From JBIICI01 sp044238935 (GTDB lineage: Bacteria; Pseudomonadota; Alphaproteobacteria; Micavibrionales; Micavibrionaceae), in assembly GCA_044238935.1 (NCBI GenBank), contig JBIICI010000009.1, positions 19,283 to 83,282 on the forward strand: a stretch of 64,000 nucleotides of DNA, given 5' to 3'. This document shows, piece after piece, positions 17,184 to 26,697 of this stretch (positions are counted from its first letter, which is position 1; every line of letters begins with the position of its first letter). The notes beneath the pieces are model-generated. The model was given only the letters and a program-made list of their open reading frames with translations, did no database searches and had not been told where the DNA came from. Made by a program: the position numbers and the translations under genes.

Positions 17184-18685
17184 TTTTTACGCATCTGTTT
17201 CCGAATAAGCATAACATAGCCCGTAATACTAGCGGCAACGCTAAGCCCCAGCACAACACATAAGACAATATCACGCCAAAACCTGCCGATTAAGGGGATC
17301 AGCATATTCCATTTATGCAAAAATGAAAAGCTATAGCGTTCAATCATTTGCGGACGGGTCAGGGCTTCTTGAATTTTCCCCGTGGCAGGATCAACAAACA
17401 GGCGGCCTGCAAATTGATGATGTTGATCGACATAATCCACTTGCCACACAGGCAGGGCTTTGTGGCGGAAATCATAATCAGGCGTAAAATGGGTGATGAT
17501 CTTTGTATCGCGTACGTCTTTATGCTGGGGCTTTAGCCAATTCCTTGCATAAAAACGCGCCAGTTTTTCATCATTCATTGTGGATATATCATCATTATAG
17601 GCGTTGATGTACACTGCCCCTTGATGCGTGGGGATGCCTTTAAATTTTGCCTCCTTTGAATGGTCATGCTCAGATTTTGGCATGGCTGCCATGCTGTGGG
17701 ATAGGCGATACATAATCCCCTCAGCTGTGTTTAACAGGCTGATCGCATTGATATGATGTGCTTGTGCGATGAGGTTTTTGGGGTTTTTTACCAATCTCTC
17801 AGGCGCAAGCGTGAAATTTTGAATGAGGGGAATCGGGGCGGCGGCGGTGGGGTTATAGCTGAGGGCGCTATAGATCAAATGATATGTGCCGCTGATGGAT
17901 AACACTAATAAGGGCAGCCAAATTAGGATGCTAAAACGGCGATGATACCGCCGCCAGCCATCATTGATTTTGCGTTTTTTAATCATAAAAATCATCAAAC
18001 ATCCTGTAACGCCTAAGCCGATTAAAGGCAATAACAGCGCATTCATGCCGATTAAGCGCACAGGTTCATTGTGCATAAATGCCCATGTGTGAATCAGACC
18101 AAAGAATTTCTGTAACTGGGTTTTACGGTTATTTCCCAAACTTGCCAAGGCGTTTGTGCCTGTGTGAATATAGGCGGTTAGCGCATCGGGGCGGTCAAAG
18201 GTGATTTTATAAACCGGCAGCAGGCGGTTCACCCACGGATAGGCATCATCAAATTCTGTTTGTAAAGTGATGGTTTTGATCGGGGTTTCCTTTAAACCTG
18301 TATAATACCGCGCCAGCCATATTGCGTGATCGTGATCTTGCTGTATGTCTAAAACCTGTTTTGTGTGTAAATTCACGTACAGGCGTGGTTTTTGGGAATC
18401 GCTGGTAATTTGCACCATTGCCCCGTCATTTGAGGGCGTGATCTTAATCGTTTCAGCCGATGTAATCTTTTGAGTCTTTAAAATATCCGCGATATGCCCC
18501 ACATCTTCTGATGCGATCTGCAGCGCAGGGGGCATAAACTGCACCGCTTGCGGCGTTGTCCAAGACATAATCGGATGCAGCAATCCCGACAATCCAAACA
18601 GAATAATTGCCGCTCCACCCAGCCATCCTAAAATGGAATGAAATTTATTCGATTGCTGTAAAATCTTTGCGCGTAAGCGTGCCAT
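17180..18685 (-). CDS. PepSY-associated membrane protein (putative iron/siderophore reductase type)
   Basis: A 501-residue inner-membrane protein of the PepSY_TM family, often found beside siderophore receptors, where members act as reductases or in iron assimilation. It has an N-terminal membrane helix in a typical position (about 17-37), a large periplasmic PepSY-like loop, a middle helix pair (about 205-280) and a last helix near 470-492. Histidines that could bind haem occur near the membrane segments (LLHPIMSW, GLIHTWAFMHNEP, SFLHKWNM). It is upstream of and overlaps the TonB-like gene and lies 12 bases downstream of the Abi-family gene. The exact substrate cannot be read from sequence. 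Confidence 0.8.
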   Translation of the reverse strand: MARLRAKILQQSNKFHSILGWLGGAAIILFGLSGLLHPIMSWTTPQAVQFMPPALQIASEDVGHIADILKTQKITSAETIKITPSNDGAMVQITSDSQKPRLYVNLHTKQVLDIQQDHDHAIWLARYYTGLKETPIKTITLQTEFDDAYPWVNRLLPVYKITFDRPDALTAYIHTGTNALASLGNNRKTQLQKFFGLIHTWAFMHNEPVRLIGMNALLLPLIGLGVTGCLMIFMIKKRKINDGWRRYHRRFSILIWLPLLVLSISGTYHLIYSALSYNPTAAAPIPLIQNFTLAPERLVKNPKNLIAQAHHINAISLLNTAEGIMYRLSHSMAAMPKSEHDHSKEAKFKGIPTHQGAVYINAYNDDISTMNDEKLARFYARNWLKPQHKDVRDTKIITHFTPDYDFRHKALPVWQVDYVDQHHQFAGRLFVDPATGKIQEALTRPQMIERYSFSFLHKWNMLIPLIGRFWRDIVLCVVLGLSVAASITGYVMLIRKQMRKK

Positions 18686-18697
18686 GTGTGGTGTTCC

Positions 18698-19363
18698 TTA
18701 TAAATCTGTTTTGTCCTTAAGCGGAAATTGCGAAATTAATTTTGTAACTGTCTGAATATCATGCATCCATTTAGCTGTTATCGTGCTGCGCCATGCGATT
18801 AGTTCATAAATTTTATTGTAATCGTCTTGAATATTTCTATAGAAAATGGGCTCGTGATGCGCAATACGGTTACGAAGTTTCCTAAGAATAGTCACATTAT
18901 CATAAATCTTTGATCTTATTGCCCAAGGGGGTAATACCAAATCTGCATAGGGAAAGGCCGTTTTGATATGTGGAATCCATAATGTTTTATCATGTCTTTT
19001 TGTGAACATATTTTCCCAGAATACAAAATTTAACTCTGCGACCACCTTTCCCATTGTTGGGTTTTGCATTTTTGCAGTATTGTTTAGATGTAGTTTGGGG
19101 GAGTCTGGTAAGGTGTTTATAAAGCCTTTATTCCAAGGCCAATTTGACGTATGAACCTTTGTCAAACACTGGGTAACAGCATTCCTTAAGCTGACTTCCA
19201 AAAGATGCAACGGGATGATAAAAGCGGCGGATAGCTCTAAATTCCATTGATAGAGTTCCAGTGCGCGATTGCGATCCCCATCACAATGCTGCAAATAGGT
19301 TGCAAATCGCGGCTCAGATAGGATATGAGGAATATCGTGCAGTTGATGGGATGAGAATTGCAT
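18698..19363 (-). CDS. Abi-family protein (AbiD/AbiF-like)
   Basis: A 221-residue protein resembling the Abi_2 family of lactococcal abortive-infection proteins and many chromosomal relatives. The typical all-helical layout is seen, with YQWNLELSAAFIIPLHLLEVSLRNAV in the N-terminal half and the hallmark LRNRIAHHEPIF at about residues 170-181, an RxxxxH-type motif like that of HEPN ribonucleases. Function by family: possibly RNA cleavage on phage infection; inferred only. It lies between the TonB-dependent receptor and the PepSY/TonB genes, all leftward, without an obvious metal role. Confidence 0.75.
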   Translation of the reverse strand: MQFSSHQLHDIPHILSEPRFATYLQHCDGDRNRALELYQWNLELSAAFIIPLHLLEVSLRNAVTQCLTKVHTSNWPWNKGFINTLPDSPKLHLNNTAKMQNPTMGKVVAELNFVFWENMFTKRHDKTLWIPHIKTAFPYADLVLPPWAIRSKIYDNVTILRKLRNRIAHHEPIFYRNIQDDYNKIYELIAWRSTITAKWMHDIQTVTKLISQFPLKDKTDL

Positions 19364-19394
19364 TTTTATGTATTTCTATAAATTTTAAAAGATG

Positions 19395-19423
19395 TTGACA
19401 TTTTATTATGTTGGATTTATCCT
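19395..19423 (+). promoter_or_regulatory. strong sigma-70-like promoter for a small RNA
   Basis: TTGACA at 19395-19400, 17-base spacer, TATCCT at 19418-19423. Transcription would start near 19430. No protein gene lies to its right on this strand before the terminator ending at 19515. Confidence 0.55.
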
Positions 19424-19429
19424 ACATAT

Positions 19430-19515
19430 ATAAGCTTATGAGAACGATGGCTTTAAGCCCCCCCTCATAGTGAAAAGATTTTAGAAGAAACTCGCCCCTC
19501 TGGGCGAGTTTTTTT
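19430..19515 (+). ncRNA. candidate trans-acting small RNA of about 86 nt
   Basis: Between the Abi gene and the TonB-dependent receptor, on the strand opposite to both, a near-consensus promoter is followed about 60 bases later by a strong intrinsic terminator. The implied transcript contains a nested hairpin (ATGAG at 19437-19441 with CTCAT at 19464-19468, enclosing GGCT-TTA-AGCC) and a C-rich, purine-complementary stretch CCCCCCCTC. Such anti-Shine-Dalgarno C-rich loops are known from alphaproteobacterial small RNAs. No open frame of note. Function unknown; position suggests a link to metal uptake. Confidence 0.5.
19489..19515 (+). terminator. intrinsic terminator
   Basis: Nine-base stem AACTCGCCC (19489-19497) and GGGCGAGTT (19502-19510) with a CTCT loop, running into a T tract to 19515. 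The T-run is on the plus strand, so it serves the candidate small RNA. The reverse strand has only a weak T-run and may end the receptor transcript partially. Confidence 0.8.
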
Positions 19516-19538
19516 ATGAATGAAGACTTTATCAAACC

Positions 19539-21650
19539 CTAAAACCCTTTCCGCAGTCCTACATAAAATGTACGGGGATTTCCGGGTCTATATTCAATAT
19601 CCGCGCTGCCGACTTGGTTGCTGGTAAAGGTGGAATAGAGGCGGTCTGTGACATTCATCACGCGCCCATACAGTTCCAGATTGTCCCCCATATCATAGCT
19701 GGCGCGCAGGTTAAACAGATTATGACCGCCATATTTTTGGGTATTGGTTTCATCGGTATAATATGATCCCAAATGCTCCCACTCTGTTTCCCATTCGGTA
19801 TTTTTCAGGTAATGCGGGCGATATTGAATCGCGACATTGCCCAATGTGCGGGGGGCGCGGGCGATGTCATTGCCAGCATAATTGATCTGACGAGCTGGTG
19901 ATCCGACAATCGCGGTAAAATCATCATATTTTTGACGACTGTAACTAAGACCTGTGCTAAAGCCCCATTCATCGCTGATGTCACCATTAAAGCCAATCTC
20001 AACCCCTTGATGCGTGGTTTTACCGGCATTGGTGGTCAAACGGTCATTCAGGATAGGATCGATATAGGATACAATATCATCACTGGTAATCATGTGATAC
20101 AGGGTGGTTTCATAATTCAACCAACCCCAATATTGACCGCGTGTCCCAATCTCAAAACTATCACTTTGGACAGGTTTTAAATCTTGGGCATTTTTTACCG
20201 ATCCTGATCTGAATAAATTGCCAGATGAGGGCACACGGAACGAATGGCGGTAATTGGCAAACAGATTTAACGCATCATGCACATCGTATGTCACGCCCAA
20301 TTTGGGATTAAAGCTGTCAAAGGATACGTCCTGTGATGGGGGGCGCAAATGCGTAAATCCGCCAAATCCCGCCTGTGTTTGTGCCACAGAGGAACTGAGG
20401 CGATCGGTATAGTCAATATAGAAATAATCATATCGCCCGCCTGCGGTTAAACGCAATTTTTCTGTTGCCGCCCATTCGGCTTGGGCGTATGGGGAAATGG
20501 TCAGTTGATTTGTATCAAAATCATAATTCACCCGCCCTGTTTCACGGGCTGAGAAAATAGTTTGCCCAGATCGCGTCAGTGTTAAACGCTTTTCCAAATA
20601 GCGGGAGGGCGTATAATCCACATCCAACCCCGTAATTAATTCCGTATTCAAATCATCCAGATTTTGGCGATAGCGGCTCAGCATCCCATAAGAGCGAAAG
20701 GAATTGATATAATCCTGTGCATCAAAATTCAGCATCCAGCTGGGCATCAGGGTCATTTCATTGCTGCGGAAATAAGGTGTGAAGCTAATCAACTGATCTT
20801 GATTCGGTTCATAATTCACTTCGGTCGAAAGCCTGAACGCCTCGACTTCACGTCTGCCGATATTGCCTTGGAACAGATTTCTCTTGGTGTTATTGCGGTA
20901 ATCACTTTTTGATAATCCCGATACGCCGTTTTGGTCAATGGTGGAATAAGACATAACGGTTTTAAAGGAGGTTTCATCATTGATAAAGCCGTCTAATTTG
21001 ATATTGGTGGAATAGCGTGTGTAATCGCCATTTTCACGGAATCCATTATTATCGGTCGCATTAAAATCAATCCGAATGCCGGCTTGGTCGTTAATGGGTG
21101 CGCCTGCGGAAATCAGCGTGCGCTTCCAATCGTATGATCCATATTCGGGATTGATGCTAAGCATCGGTTTATCGGGTGTATCAGGGGTCAGCACATTGAT
21201 AATCCCCCCAATCGCATCACTGCCATACAGGGCCGAACCGGGGCCTTTGGTGATCTCAATGCCCCCTGCTTGGGGGATATCAATCTCATAGAGCGCGTTA
21301 TGGTTAAATGCGCCTGTGGGACGAATCGGTAGGCCGTCTTCTAGGAATAAATACACCGCCCCTGTGGTGATGGGTTGGCGAATGGCGGTCATATGCCCTT
21401 CACCGCCTAAATTATTCACATATACCCCTGCGGTACGGTTTAGGATTTCGGCAGGATGGGACGGAGAAACGCGCTTAAGTTCCTTCTTATCAATCACCGC
21501 AACGGAGCTGGTTTGCTTATTGATGGGCTTGCCTTCGCGCGTGGCGGTGACGCTGATGGTATCGAGTTTGGTTTTCGTGTTGGCGTATGCAGCTGGAGTA
21601 ACACACAAGATTGCGCTGGTCAATAACAGACCTGTTTTGAAATAAGACAT
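19539..21650 (-). CDS. TonB-dependent outer-membrane receptor
   Basis: A 703-residue outer-membrane transporter. Signal peptide about 1-23, ending in PAAYA. The TonB box region follows near LDTISVTATREG. The plug domain (about 45-155) includes AEILNRTAGVYV, IEITKGPGSALYGSDAIGGIINV. The beta-barrel follows, ending with the typical terminal aromatic strand FYVGLRKGF. AAGGA precedes the ATG. The DUF2946-like gene lies 45 bases upstream in the same direction, and the TonB-like and PepSY genes lie downstream beyond the Abi gene. Substrate (siderophore, haem or copper) cannot be told; the neighbours favour iron or copper. Confidence 0.93.
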   Translation of the reverse strand: MSYFKTGLLLTSAILCVTPAAYANTKTKLDTISVTATREGKPINKQTSSVAVIDKKELKRVSPSHPAEILNRTAGVYVNNLGGEGHMTAIRQPITTGAVYLFLEDGLPIRPTGAFNHNALYEIDIPQAGGIEITKGPGSALYGSDAIGGIINVLTPDTPDKPMLSINPEYGSYDWKRTLISAGAPINDQAGIRIDFNATDNNGFRENGDYTRYSTNIKLDGFINDETSFKTVMSYSTIDQNGVSGLSKSDYRNNTKRNLFQGNIGRREVEAFRLSTEVNYEPNQDQLISFTPYFRSNEMTLMPSWMLNFDAQDYINSFRSYGMLSRYRQNLDDLNTELITGLDVDYTPSRYLEKRLTLTRSGQTIFSARETGRVNYDFDTNQLTISPYAQAEWAATEKLRLTAGGRYDYFYIDYTDRLSSSVAQTQAGFGGFTHLRPPSQDVSFDSFNPKLGVTYDVHDALNLFANYRHSFRVPSSGNLFRSGSVKNAQDLKPVQSDSFEIGTRGQYWGWLNYETTLYHMITSDDIVSYIDPILNDRLTTNAGKTTHQGVEIGFNGDISDEWGFSTGLSYSRQKYDDFTAIVGSPARQINYAGNDIARAPRTLGNVAIQYRPHYLKNTEWETEWEHLGSYYTDETNTQKYGGHNLFNLRASYDMGDNLELYGRVMNVTDRLYSTFTSNQVGSADIEYRPGNPRTFYVGLRKGF

Positions 21651-21695
21651 AAGGATTTTCCTTGATAAAAATGATTTAAAAATTAAGATCGATTT

Positions 21696-22130
21696 TTATA
21701 AGGAAACAGGCGGGGCGCGGCTGGCATGTGCGGTGATGGACGATTTGATAATATCCGCATCATTATAAATTCCCCAATCATTCCCATGGGATATGGGGTA
21801 TAAGATAGCGGCAATATCAATATGGGGGGCAATGAATACCGCCATATTATGGGCATGAATAAAACAAAGACCACATTCTGGGGCATGGTGCGTTGGGGTT
21901 TTATGGTCAGGTAAATCCCCTAAATCGGCAATATCGACATATTCAAAGCCATTTTCGGTACAGATCAGGATTTTCCCATCTGTAGAAACTTCGTTCAGAA
22001 ATTCTGCGGTACTGGTGGGCTGTTCTTCAGGAATGGCGGCATAGGATGCCACAAAGGGCAAGACGGCATTTAATAAAAATGCCATCAATAATGTTAAAAA
22101 CCATGATTTGCGAAAATCAGATACGCGCAT
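21696..22130 (-). CDS. DUF2946-like secreted protein
   Basis: A 144-residue protein with an N-terminal hydrophobic signal or anchor (about 11-32), and in the middle a Cys/His cluster HHAPECGLCFIHAH (about 82-95), followed by a C-terminal ASRAPP. This matches the pattern of the DUF2946 family, which is commonly next to TonB-dependent copper or iron receptors. The Cys/His cluster could bind a metal; inferred. It is immediately upstream of the receptor gene (45-base gap) and presumably in its operon. Confidence 0.7.
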   Translation of the reverse strand: MRVSDFRKSWFLTLLMAFLLNAVLPFVASYAAIPEEQPTSTAEFLNEVSTDGKILICTENGFEYVDIADLGDLPDHKTPTHHAPECGLCFIHAHNMAVFIAPHIDIAAILYPISHGNDWGIYNDADIIKSSITAHASRAPPVSL

Positions 22131-22154
22131 AAAAATGATTTATACAGGACAAAT

Positions 22155-22173
22155 AAAAAGTGGTCAAGCCACC
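22155..22173 (-). terminator. weak intrinsic terminator after trhO
   Basis: On the minus strand GTGG-CTTGA-CCAC is followed by TTTTT, 36 bases past the trhO stop. The stem is only 4-5 base pairs, so strength is doubtful. Confidence 0.4.
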
Positions 22174-22208
22174 CACGATTTTTGGGGGCGTGATTTTCTA
22201 CCAGTATC

Positions 22209-23150
22209 CTAATCCCACTTAAACAAGCCTTGTTCGCTTTGTTGCTGCCGCATGCGAAAGCCAAAGGCGCGCTCTTCGGTTAGATCATCAATGCAATATA
22301 GGCATGATACGCCTTTTTCATAGGAGGGGTGGCGCACTTCTTCATAGGTCAGTGGCCAGCCGCAGGAATAGCACATATCGTAACGCCCTTCCTTCAACCC
22401 ATGCCCCACGCCGACGCGGCGATCAAAGACGAAACAATCCCCTTTCCACAGGCTTTGTTCTTCGGGGATTTCCTCCAGATATTTTAAGATGCCACCTTTC
22501 AAGTGATAGACATTTTCAAAACCTTGATTCAGCATATAGCTGGATGCTTTTTCGCAACGAATCCCACCTGTGCAGAACATGGCGATTTTTTTGTGTTTTT
22601 TGGGGTCTAAGTTCGCCTCAACATAGGGGGCAAATTCGGTAAAAACCTTAATATCAGGATTGATAGCGTTTTCAAATGTGCCGATGGCGATTTCATAATC
22701 ATTGCGTGTATCCAGCACAATCATGTCAGGGTCACTGATAATATCATTCCAATCTTTGGGATCAACATAAGTCCCAACAATTTCCTCAGGCTTTGCCTTA
22801 TCGGTGCGCATGGTGATGATTTCTTTTTTGATCCGTACCTTCATGCGACGAAACGGCTTTGCGCTGGCGGTGGCGTATTTCACTTCGCCTTGGCGCACAT
22901 CACAGAGTTGATCTAAAATATCGATCATATCATCAATGGCTTGGTGCGATCCCGCAATCGTGCCATTGACCCCCTCAGGCGCGATCAGCAATGTGCCGTA
23001 AACCCCTAAATCATCGCAATGCGTTTTCAGTCGCACCTGTAAATCCTCAAGGTGATGGAGGGCAACAAAGCGGTATAAAGCCGCGACTTTCCATGTGTCT
23101 ATTTTTTCGGTCATTTTATTTGTTTGGTTCTTGTTGATTCTAAAATTCAT
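22209..23150 (-). CDS. trhO: tRNA uridine(34) hydroxylase TrhO, rhodanese-domain
   Basis: TrhO (YceA family) forms 5-hydroxyuridine at tRNA position 34. The 313-residue protein has the N-terminal acylphosphatase-like domain with LLIAPEGVNGTIAGS (about 56-70), a rhodanese domain with the active-site loop CTGGIRCEKAS near residues 193-203, and a C-terminal Cys-rich tail (CYSCGWPL, CLYC), all typical of this family. An in-frame ATG at residue 13 is an alternative start. Divergent from pepA with 65 bases between. Confidence 0.93.
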   Translation of the reverse strand: MNFRINKNQTNKMTEKIDTWKVAALYRFVALHHLEDLQVRLKTHCDDLGVYGTLLIAPEGVNGTIAGSHQAIDDMIDILDQLCDVRQGEVKYATASAKPFRRMKVRIKKEIITMRTDKAKPEEIVGTYVDPKDWNDIISDPDMIVLDTRNDYEIAIGTFENAINPDIKVFTEFAPYVEANLDPKKHKKIAMFCTGGIRCEKASSYMLNQGFENVYHLKGGILKYLEEIPEEQSLWKGDCFVFDRRVGVGHGLKEGRYDMCYSCGWPLTYEEVRHPSYEKGVSCLYCIDDLTEERAFGFRMRQQQSEQGLFKWD

Positions 23151-23215
23151 GGTATCTTAGATCAAGTTGACTTTTAAATTCTACAAAAAACATCATAACG
23201 GAGCTTACCTATTTT

Positions 23216-24730
23216 ATGGATATGACCATCAATTTTAAAAAAACTGCCCCTAAAGCCGATTTTATTGTTTTACCGCTGGGGGATACGCAAGCTCTATCGC
23301 CTTTGGCGGCCGAAATTGATGCAAAATCAGGTGGGCTCTTAACCAGTGCTATCGCAAATTCCAAGGGATTTAAAGGCAAAATGGGGCAGTTTTTGAGCGT
23401 GCATTTGCCATCATCTTGTGAGTATAAAATTGCTGTGCTGGCCGGCTTTGGTGTGGCAGAAGATGAATCCGTGACCTATACCAAAATCCAAGATTTCGGC
23501 GGTAAAATTTTTGCGCAGGTTTCAGGACTGAACTTAGCCCACGGCGTGATTGAGGCGGATTTTGTTTTGCAAAATCTGTCCTTAAAACATGATGAATCTG
23601 CCGCGCGTTTGGGCTTTGGGGTGTTGCGTCGTTCATACCGTTTTGATCAGTATAAATCGAAAAAAGATAAAAAAGACAAAGAGGCGGATGTTAAAATCAA
23701 AACAATCGACATTGTCACAAAGGCTGAAAGCGATACAGCGTTCAAAGAGTTGAACGCGATCAATAGCGGCATATTCTGGGCGCGGGATTTGGTGAATTTA
23801 GCCCCGAATGATTTATATCCTGAATCTTATGCGCAGCGCATTAAGGATGAATGTAAGCCTTTGGGCATTGCGGTGACCATTTTTGATGATAAAAAATTGG
23901 AAAAAATGGGTGCAGGCGGGATTTTGGCTGTGGGCAAGGGATCAGAGCGCAAGCCATGTATGGTGATCTTGCATTGGAAAGGCAAAAATAAATCCAAGGA
24001 TTCTGCCCCAATTGCTCTCGTCGGTAAAGGCGTGACCTTTGACACAGGCGGAATCTCGATCAAACCTGCTGCCAATATGGATGAAATGAAAAATGATATG
24101 GGCGGATCAGCGGCAGTTGTTGGGGCGATGAAAGCCTTGGCTTTGATGGGCTGTGAGCATGAAGTGATCGGGCTTGTCGGCTTGGTGGAAAATATGCCCT
24201 CGCATAATGCGTACAGACCGGGGGATATTTTGACCTCTTTGTCTGGAAAAACCGTTGAGGTGTTAAATACAGATGCCGAAGGGCGTTTGGTGTTAATGGA
24301 TGTGCTGCATTATGCACAGGATAAATATAAACCTGCCTTGGTTGTTGATTTGGCAACCTTAACAGGCGCAATTGTCGTGGCCTTGGGGCAGGAATATGCA
24401 GGGCTTTATGCCAATGATGAAAAGGTCTGGGATCATTTCCAAAATGCCAGCCTTGAGAGTGGCGAAAAAATATGGCGTATGCCGCTTGACGAAGCCTTCC
24501 GCCAAGATGTCAAAAGTGAGATTGCCGATCTGAAAAATATCGGATCAGGCGGCAAAGCGGGAAGCTGCACAGCGGCCGCCTTTTTACAGCATTTCATCAA
24601 AAAAGATCAAAAATGGGTGCATATTGATATTGCTGGCACAGCCTTTAAGGGCAAAAATACCGATGAGGGCATTAAAGGTGCAACAGGATACGGTGTGCAT
24701 TTATTGACCAGCCTTGTGCAGAACTATTAA
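23216..24730 (+). CDS. pepA: leucyl aminopeptidase (M17)
   Basis: Cytosolic di-zinc or di-manganese aminopeptidase with a role in peptide turnover. Length 504 residues matches the family. The catalytic half carries VGKGVTFDTGGISIKPAANM (metal-binding Lys/Asp, about 264-283), the signature NTDAEGRLVL near 350, and later DLATLTGA. The N-terminal macrodomain-like part is present. A second ATG two codons in is a possible start; GGAG lies 12 bases before the first. Convergent with the iron-permease-like gene, 12 bases apart. Confidence 0.96.
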   Translation: MDMTINFKKTAPKADFIVLPLGDTQALSPLAAEIDAKSGGLLTSAIANSKGFKGKMGQFLSVHLPSSCEYKIAVLAGFGVAEDESVTYTKIQDFGGKIFAQVSGLNLAHGVIEADFVLQNLSLKHDESAARLGFGVLRRSYRFDQYKSKKDKKDKEADVKIKTIDIVTKAESDTAFKELNAINSGIFWARDLVNLAPNDLYPESYAQRIKDECKPLGIAVTIFDDKKLEKMGAGGILAVGKGSERKPCMVILHWKGKNKSKDSAPIALVGKGVTFDTGGISIKPAANMDEMKNDMGGSAAVVGAMKALALMGCEHEVIGLVGLVENMPSHNAYRPGDILTSLSGKTVEVLNTDAEGRLVLMDVLHYAQDKYKPALVVDLATLTGAIVVALGQEYAGLYANDEKVWDHFQNASLESGEKIWRMPLDEAFRQDVKSEIADLKNIGSGGKAGSCTAAAFLQHFIKKDQKWVHIDIAGTAFKGKNTDEGIKGATGYGVHLLTSLVQNY

Positions 24731-24742
24731 AGAATCGTGGAT

Positions 24743-25150
24743 TCATTCCTCTGTTCCCGTGTCTTCAATGCCTTTTTCTAAGGCATTGCGGGCAGTGGTG
24801 GCTAGGTTTTCGTATTTTCTAAGGAATGTCTCTAATTGATCTTCCTCCAACTCTTCTAAATCCAAAAGCGCATTATGTGCGCCTTTGGTTGCGCGGATAA
24901 TTTCATCTAATTTAATTTGAATGGCTTTTGTGTCCCTGTTTTGGGTGTTTTGAATTAAAAATACCATCAAAAATGTAATAATCGTCGTGCCCGTATTAAT
25001 GACCAATTGCCATGTATCACTGAAACCAAACAATGGTCCCGTTATAATCCAGATTGCAATAATCAGTACAGCGCATGTAAACACAATCGGTCGCCCACAA
25101 AAACGGGCAATATTTTTTGCAAAACGTGCATATAGGCTGGTATTTGTCAT
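24743..25150 (-). CDS. low-affinity iron permease family protein
   Basis: A 135-residue inner-membrane protein matching the small bacterial 'low affinity iron permease' family (PF04120). Two membrane helices, about 20-40 and 47-67, are joined by GPLFGFSDTWQLVIN. They are followed by the family pattern FLIQNTQNRDTKAIQIKLDEII and an acidic, Glu-rich cytoplasmic tail. The transport role rests on distant similarity to yeast Fet4 and is unproven for these short proteins. Monocistronic. Confidence 0.85.
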   Translation of the reverse strand: MTNTSLYARFAKNIARFCGRPIVFTCAVLIIAIWIITGPLFGFSDTWQLVINTGTTIITFLMVFLIQNTQNRDTKAIQIKLDEIIRATKGAHNALLDLEELEEDQLETFLRKYENLATTARNALEKGIEDTGTEE

Positions 25151-25333
25151 GTTAAAATCCTTTTTATATCTTTTGCTTTTGGAAAAGCATTTTTTTTGAA
25201 AAAAGTAGGAAGTTTTTAAGATTCACTGTTGCATAATGAAATCAGGTTACAGGATGTAAGCATAAAACCCCGATCAGAATGAGTATCAATTTGGAAGCAC
25301 ATTATATAATAAAAATACGGAAAAGATACCAAA

Positions 25334-26629
25334 ATGTCCAAAGAACCAAAAGAGCCACAGACGCAGAATAAAGCAGAAAAGCAACAAATTGTGCGTTTGG
25401 CCTATACGTTGAATTATACGCAGCCTGTGCTTTGTTCATTGATTGGGGATAAGCCATTATCATGTCAAAGTGAGCAAGATGAAATTCATCAAGAAATCTT
25501 AGACCACTTAACCGATATTGAATATTTAGAAAATAAATCTCAATCCACATCAGGATTGAATGAAGGCTTTGGAATAGAACACGATTCCAGTTTCTTAAAA
25601 TTGGAAACCTTTCTAAAAAGCATGGAGTCTTTGGAAAAAGGCAGCTTTGTTGATCGTTCTGCGATTCGCATTGAACGGTTAAAAAAGATTTTCGCGCGCT
25701 CTTTTGTGGGGCAGTCTTATTTAAAATTTGCCGTAAATCATGATGTTGAGATTGTGTTTGGTACGGCATCTGTATCAGGTTTATATGATCGTCATTTTAA
25801 TAAGATTATATTGAATCCCTTACGCGATGATGCAGAGTTAATTTTGGTTATGGCGCGCGAAATGCGCCGTTTATGGCAGCACCGCAACGGAGCTGGTCTA
25901 AATCCATTGAGCTTTCACCCTGATCAAGCCGTATTAATTCACCGTGCGCAACAAGCAGATTTGGCGATTTCCATGATTCGAATCGGTTGGGAATTGCACA
26001 AAGCCCATTTTGGGGAGTCATGGTTGCTGATTGAAAACAGCTCTTTGTTTGATTTAGGATCAGCCATGGCGCGTGAATCCTTTATGGATTTCAGAACATT
26101 GGAAAATGGCTTGGCACAAAGCTCTGTTTTTGAGGCTTGGTTTTTATCTGAGCGTTCCCGTGTTAAGGATAAGGTCCTCGTACAAAATATGTTGGCGGAT
26201 TATAACGGATATGTTTTCGGTGATACGGAATCGTCACGCCTTGTGGCAAAGGAAGTTGTGGGCGCATTGGGAACGATGCCTGTGGGGAAAAATTATCTAT
26301 CACCTTTCGTGCATACGATCATGAGCGACCCTATTTTCACAGAAGTCCGTGACCGATCCAATGCGAATTTCCTATGGTTTATTAAATTTGAACGCTCTTT
26401 CCGTGAGACGGAGCGCGAGTTAGAGCGCATAGGGCAAATGAATGAACATGAATCCGCCCTCACACAGTCAAACACCAAAAAACAGCGCCCTATCAAAGGG
26501 GAATTGATTGAGATCAAAAACTTTATCGCTGAAAATAACGATAATCATGCCACCGCAAGACGTCAGGCACAGGGCAAAGTGGCAACGATTATTTCCTTTG
26601 AAAATTGGAAAATGCGTAAATCTTCGTAA
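25334..26629 (+). CDS. hypothetical protein, possibly a degenerate metallopeptidase-like family
   Basis: A 431-residue soluble protein without signal peptide. The middle (about 140-185) reads VEIVFGTASVSGLYD, NKIILNP, then a helix with MAREMRRLWQHR. This has the placement of a zinc-peptidase active-site helix (HExxH after a substrate-edge strand), but the histidines and glutamate are not in the HExxH order. The later segment ESFMDFRTLENGLAQSSVFEAWF is conserved-looking and helical, and the C-terminus is basic. TATAAT at 25305-25310 and GGAAAAGA before the ATG support expression. I cannot assign a function; relation to DUF6782-type proteins is a guess. Confidence 0.6.
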   Translation: MSKEPKEPQTQNKAEKQQIVRLAYTLNYTQPVLCSLIGDKPLSCQSEQDEIHQEILDHLTDIEYLENKSQSTSGLNEGFGIEHDSSFLKLETFLKSMESLEKGSFVDRSAIRIERLKKIFARSFVGQSYLKFAVNHDVEIVFGTASVSGLYDRHFNKIILNPLRDDAELILVMAREMRRLWQHRNGAGLNPLSFHPDQAVLIHRAQQADLAISMIRIGWELHKAHFGESWLLIENSSLFDLGSAMARESFMDFRTLENGLAQSSVFEAWFLSERSRVKDKVLVQNMLADYNGYVFGDTESSRLVAKEVVGALGTMPVGKNYLSPFVHTIMSDPIFTEVRDRSNANFLWFIKFERSFRETERELERIGQMNEHESALTQSNTKKQRPIKGELIEIKNFIAENNDNHATARRQAQGKVATIISFENWKMRKSS

Positions 26630-26697
26630 GATTTACTGTTGTTGCACGGATCAATTTATAGGGAGGGTGATGAGGGGGTGTGCTTTTCCCCCACCGC

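Noticed and set aside
19364..19538. Terminator for the TonB-dependent receptor gene only
   Set aside because: The strong T-run is on the plus strand and a good promoter faces it, so a small RNA explains it better; weak bidirectional action remains possible.
25334..26629. Zinc metallopeptidase
   Set aside because: The candidate active-site helix lacks HExxH (it reads REMRRLWQHR), so catalysis by zinc cannot be claimed.
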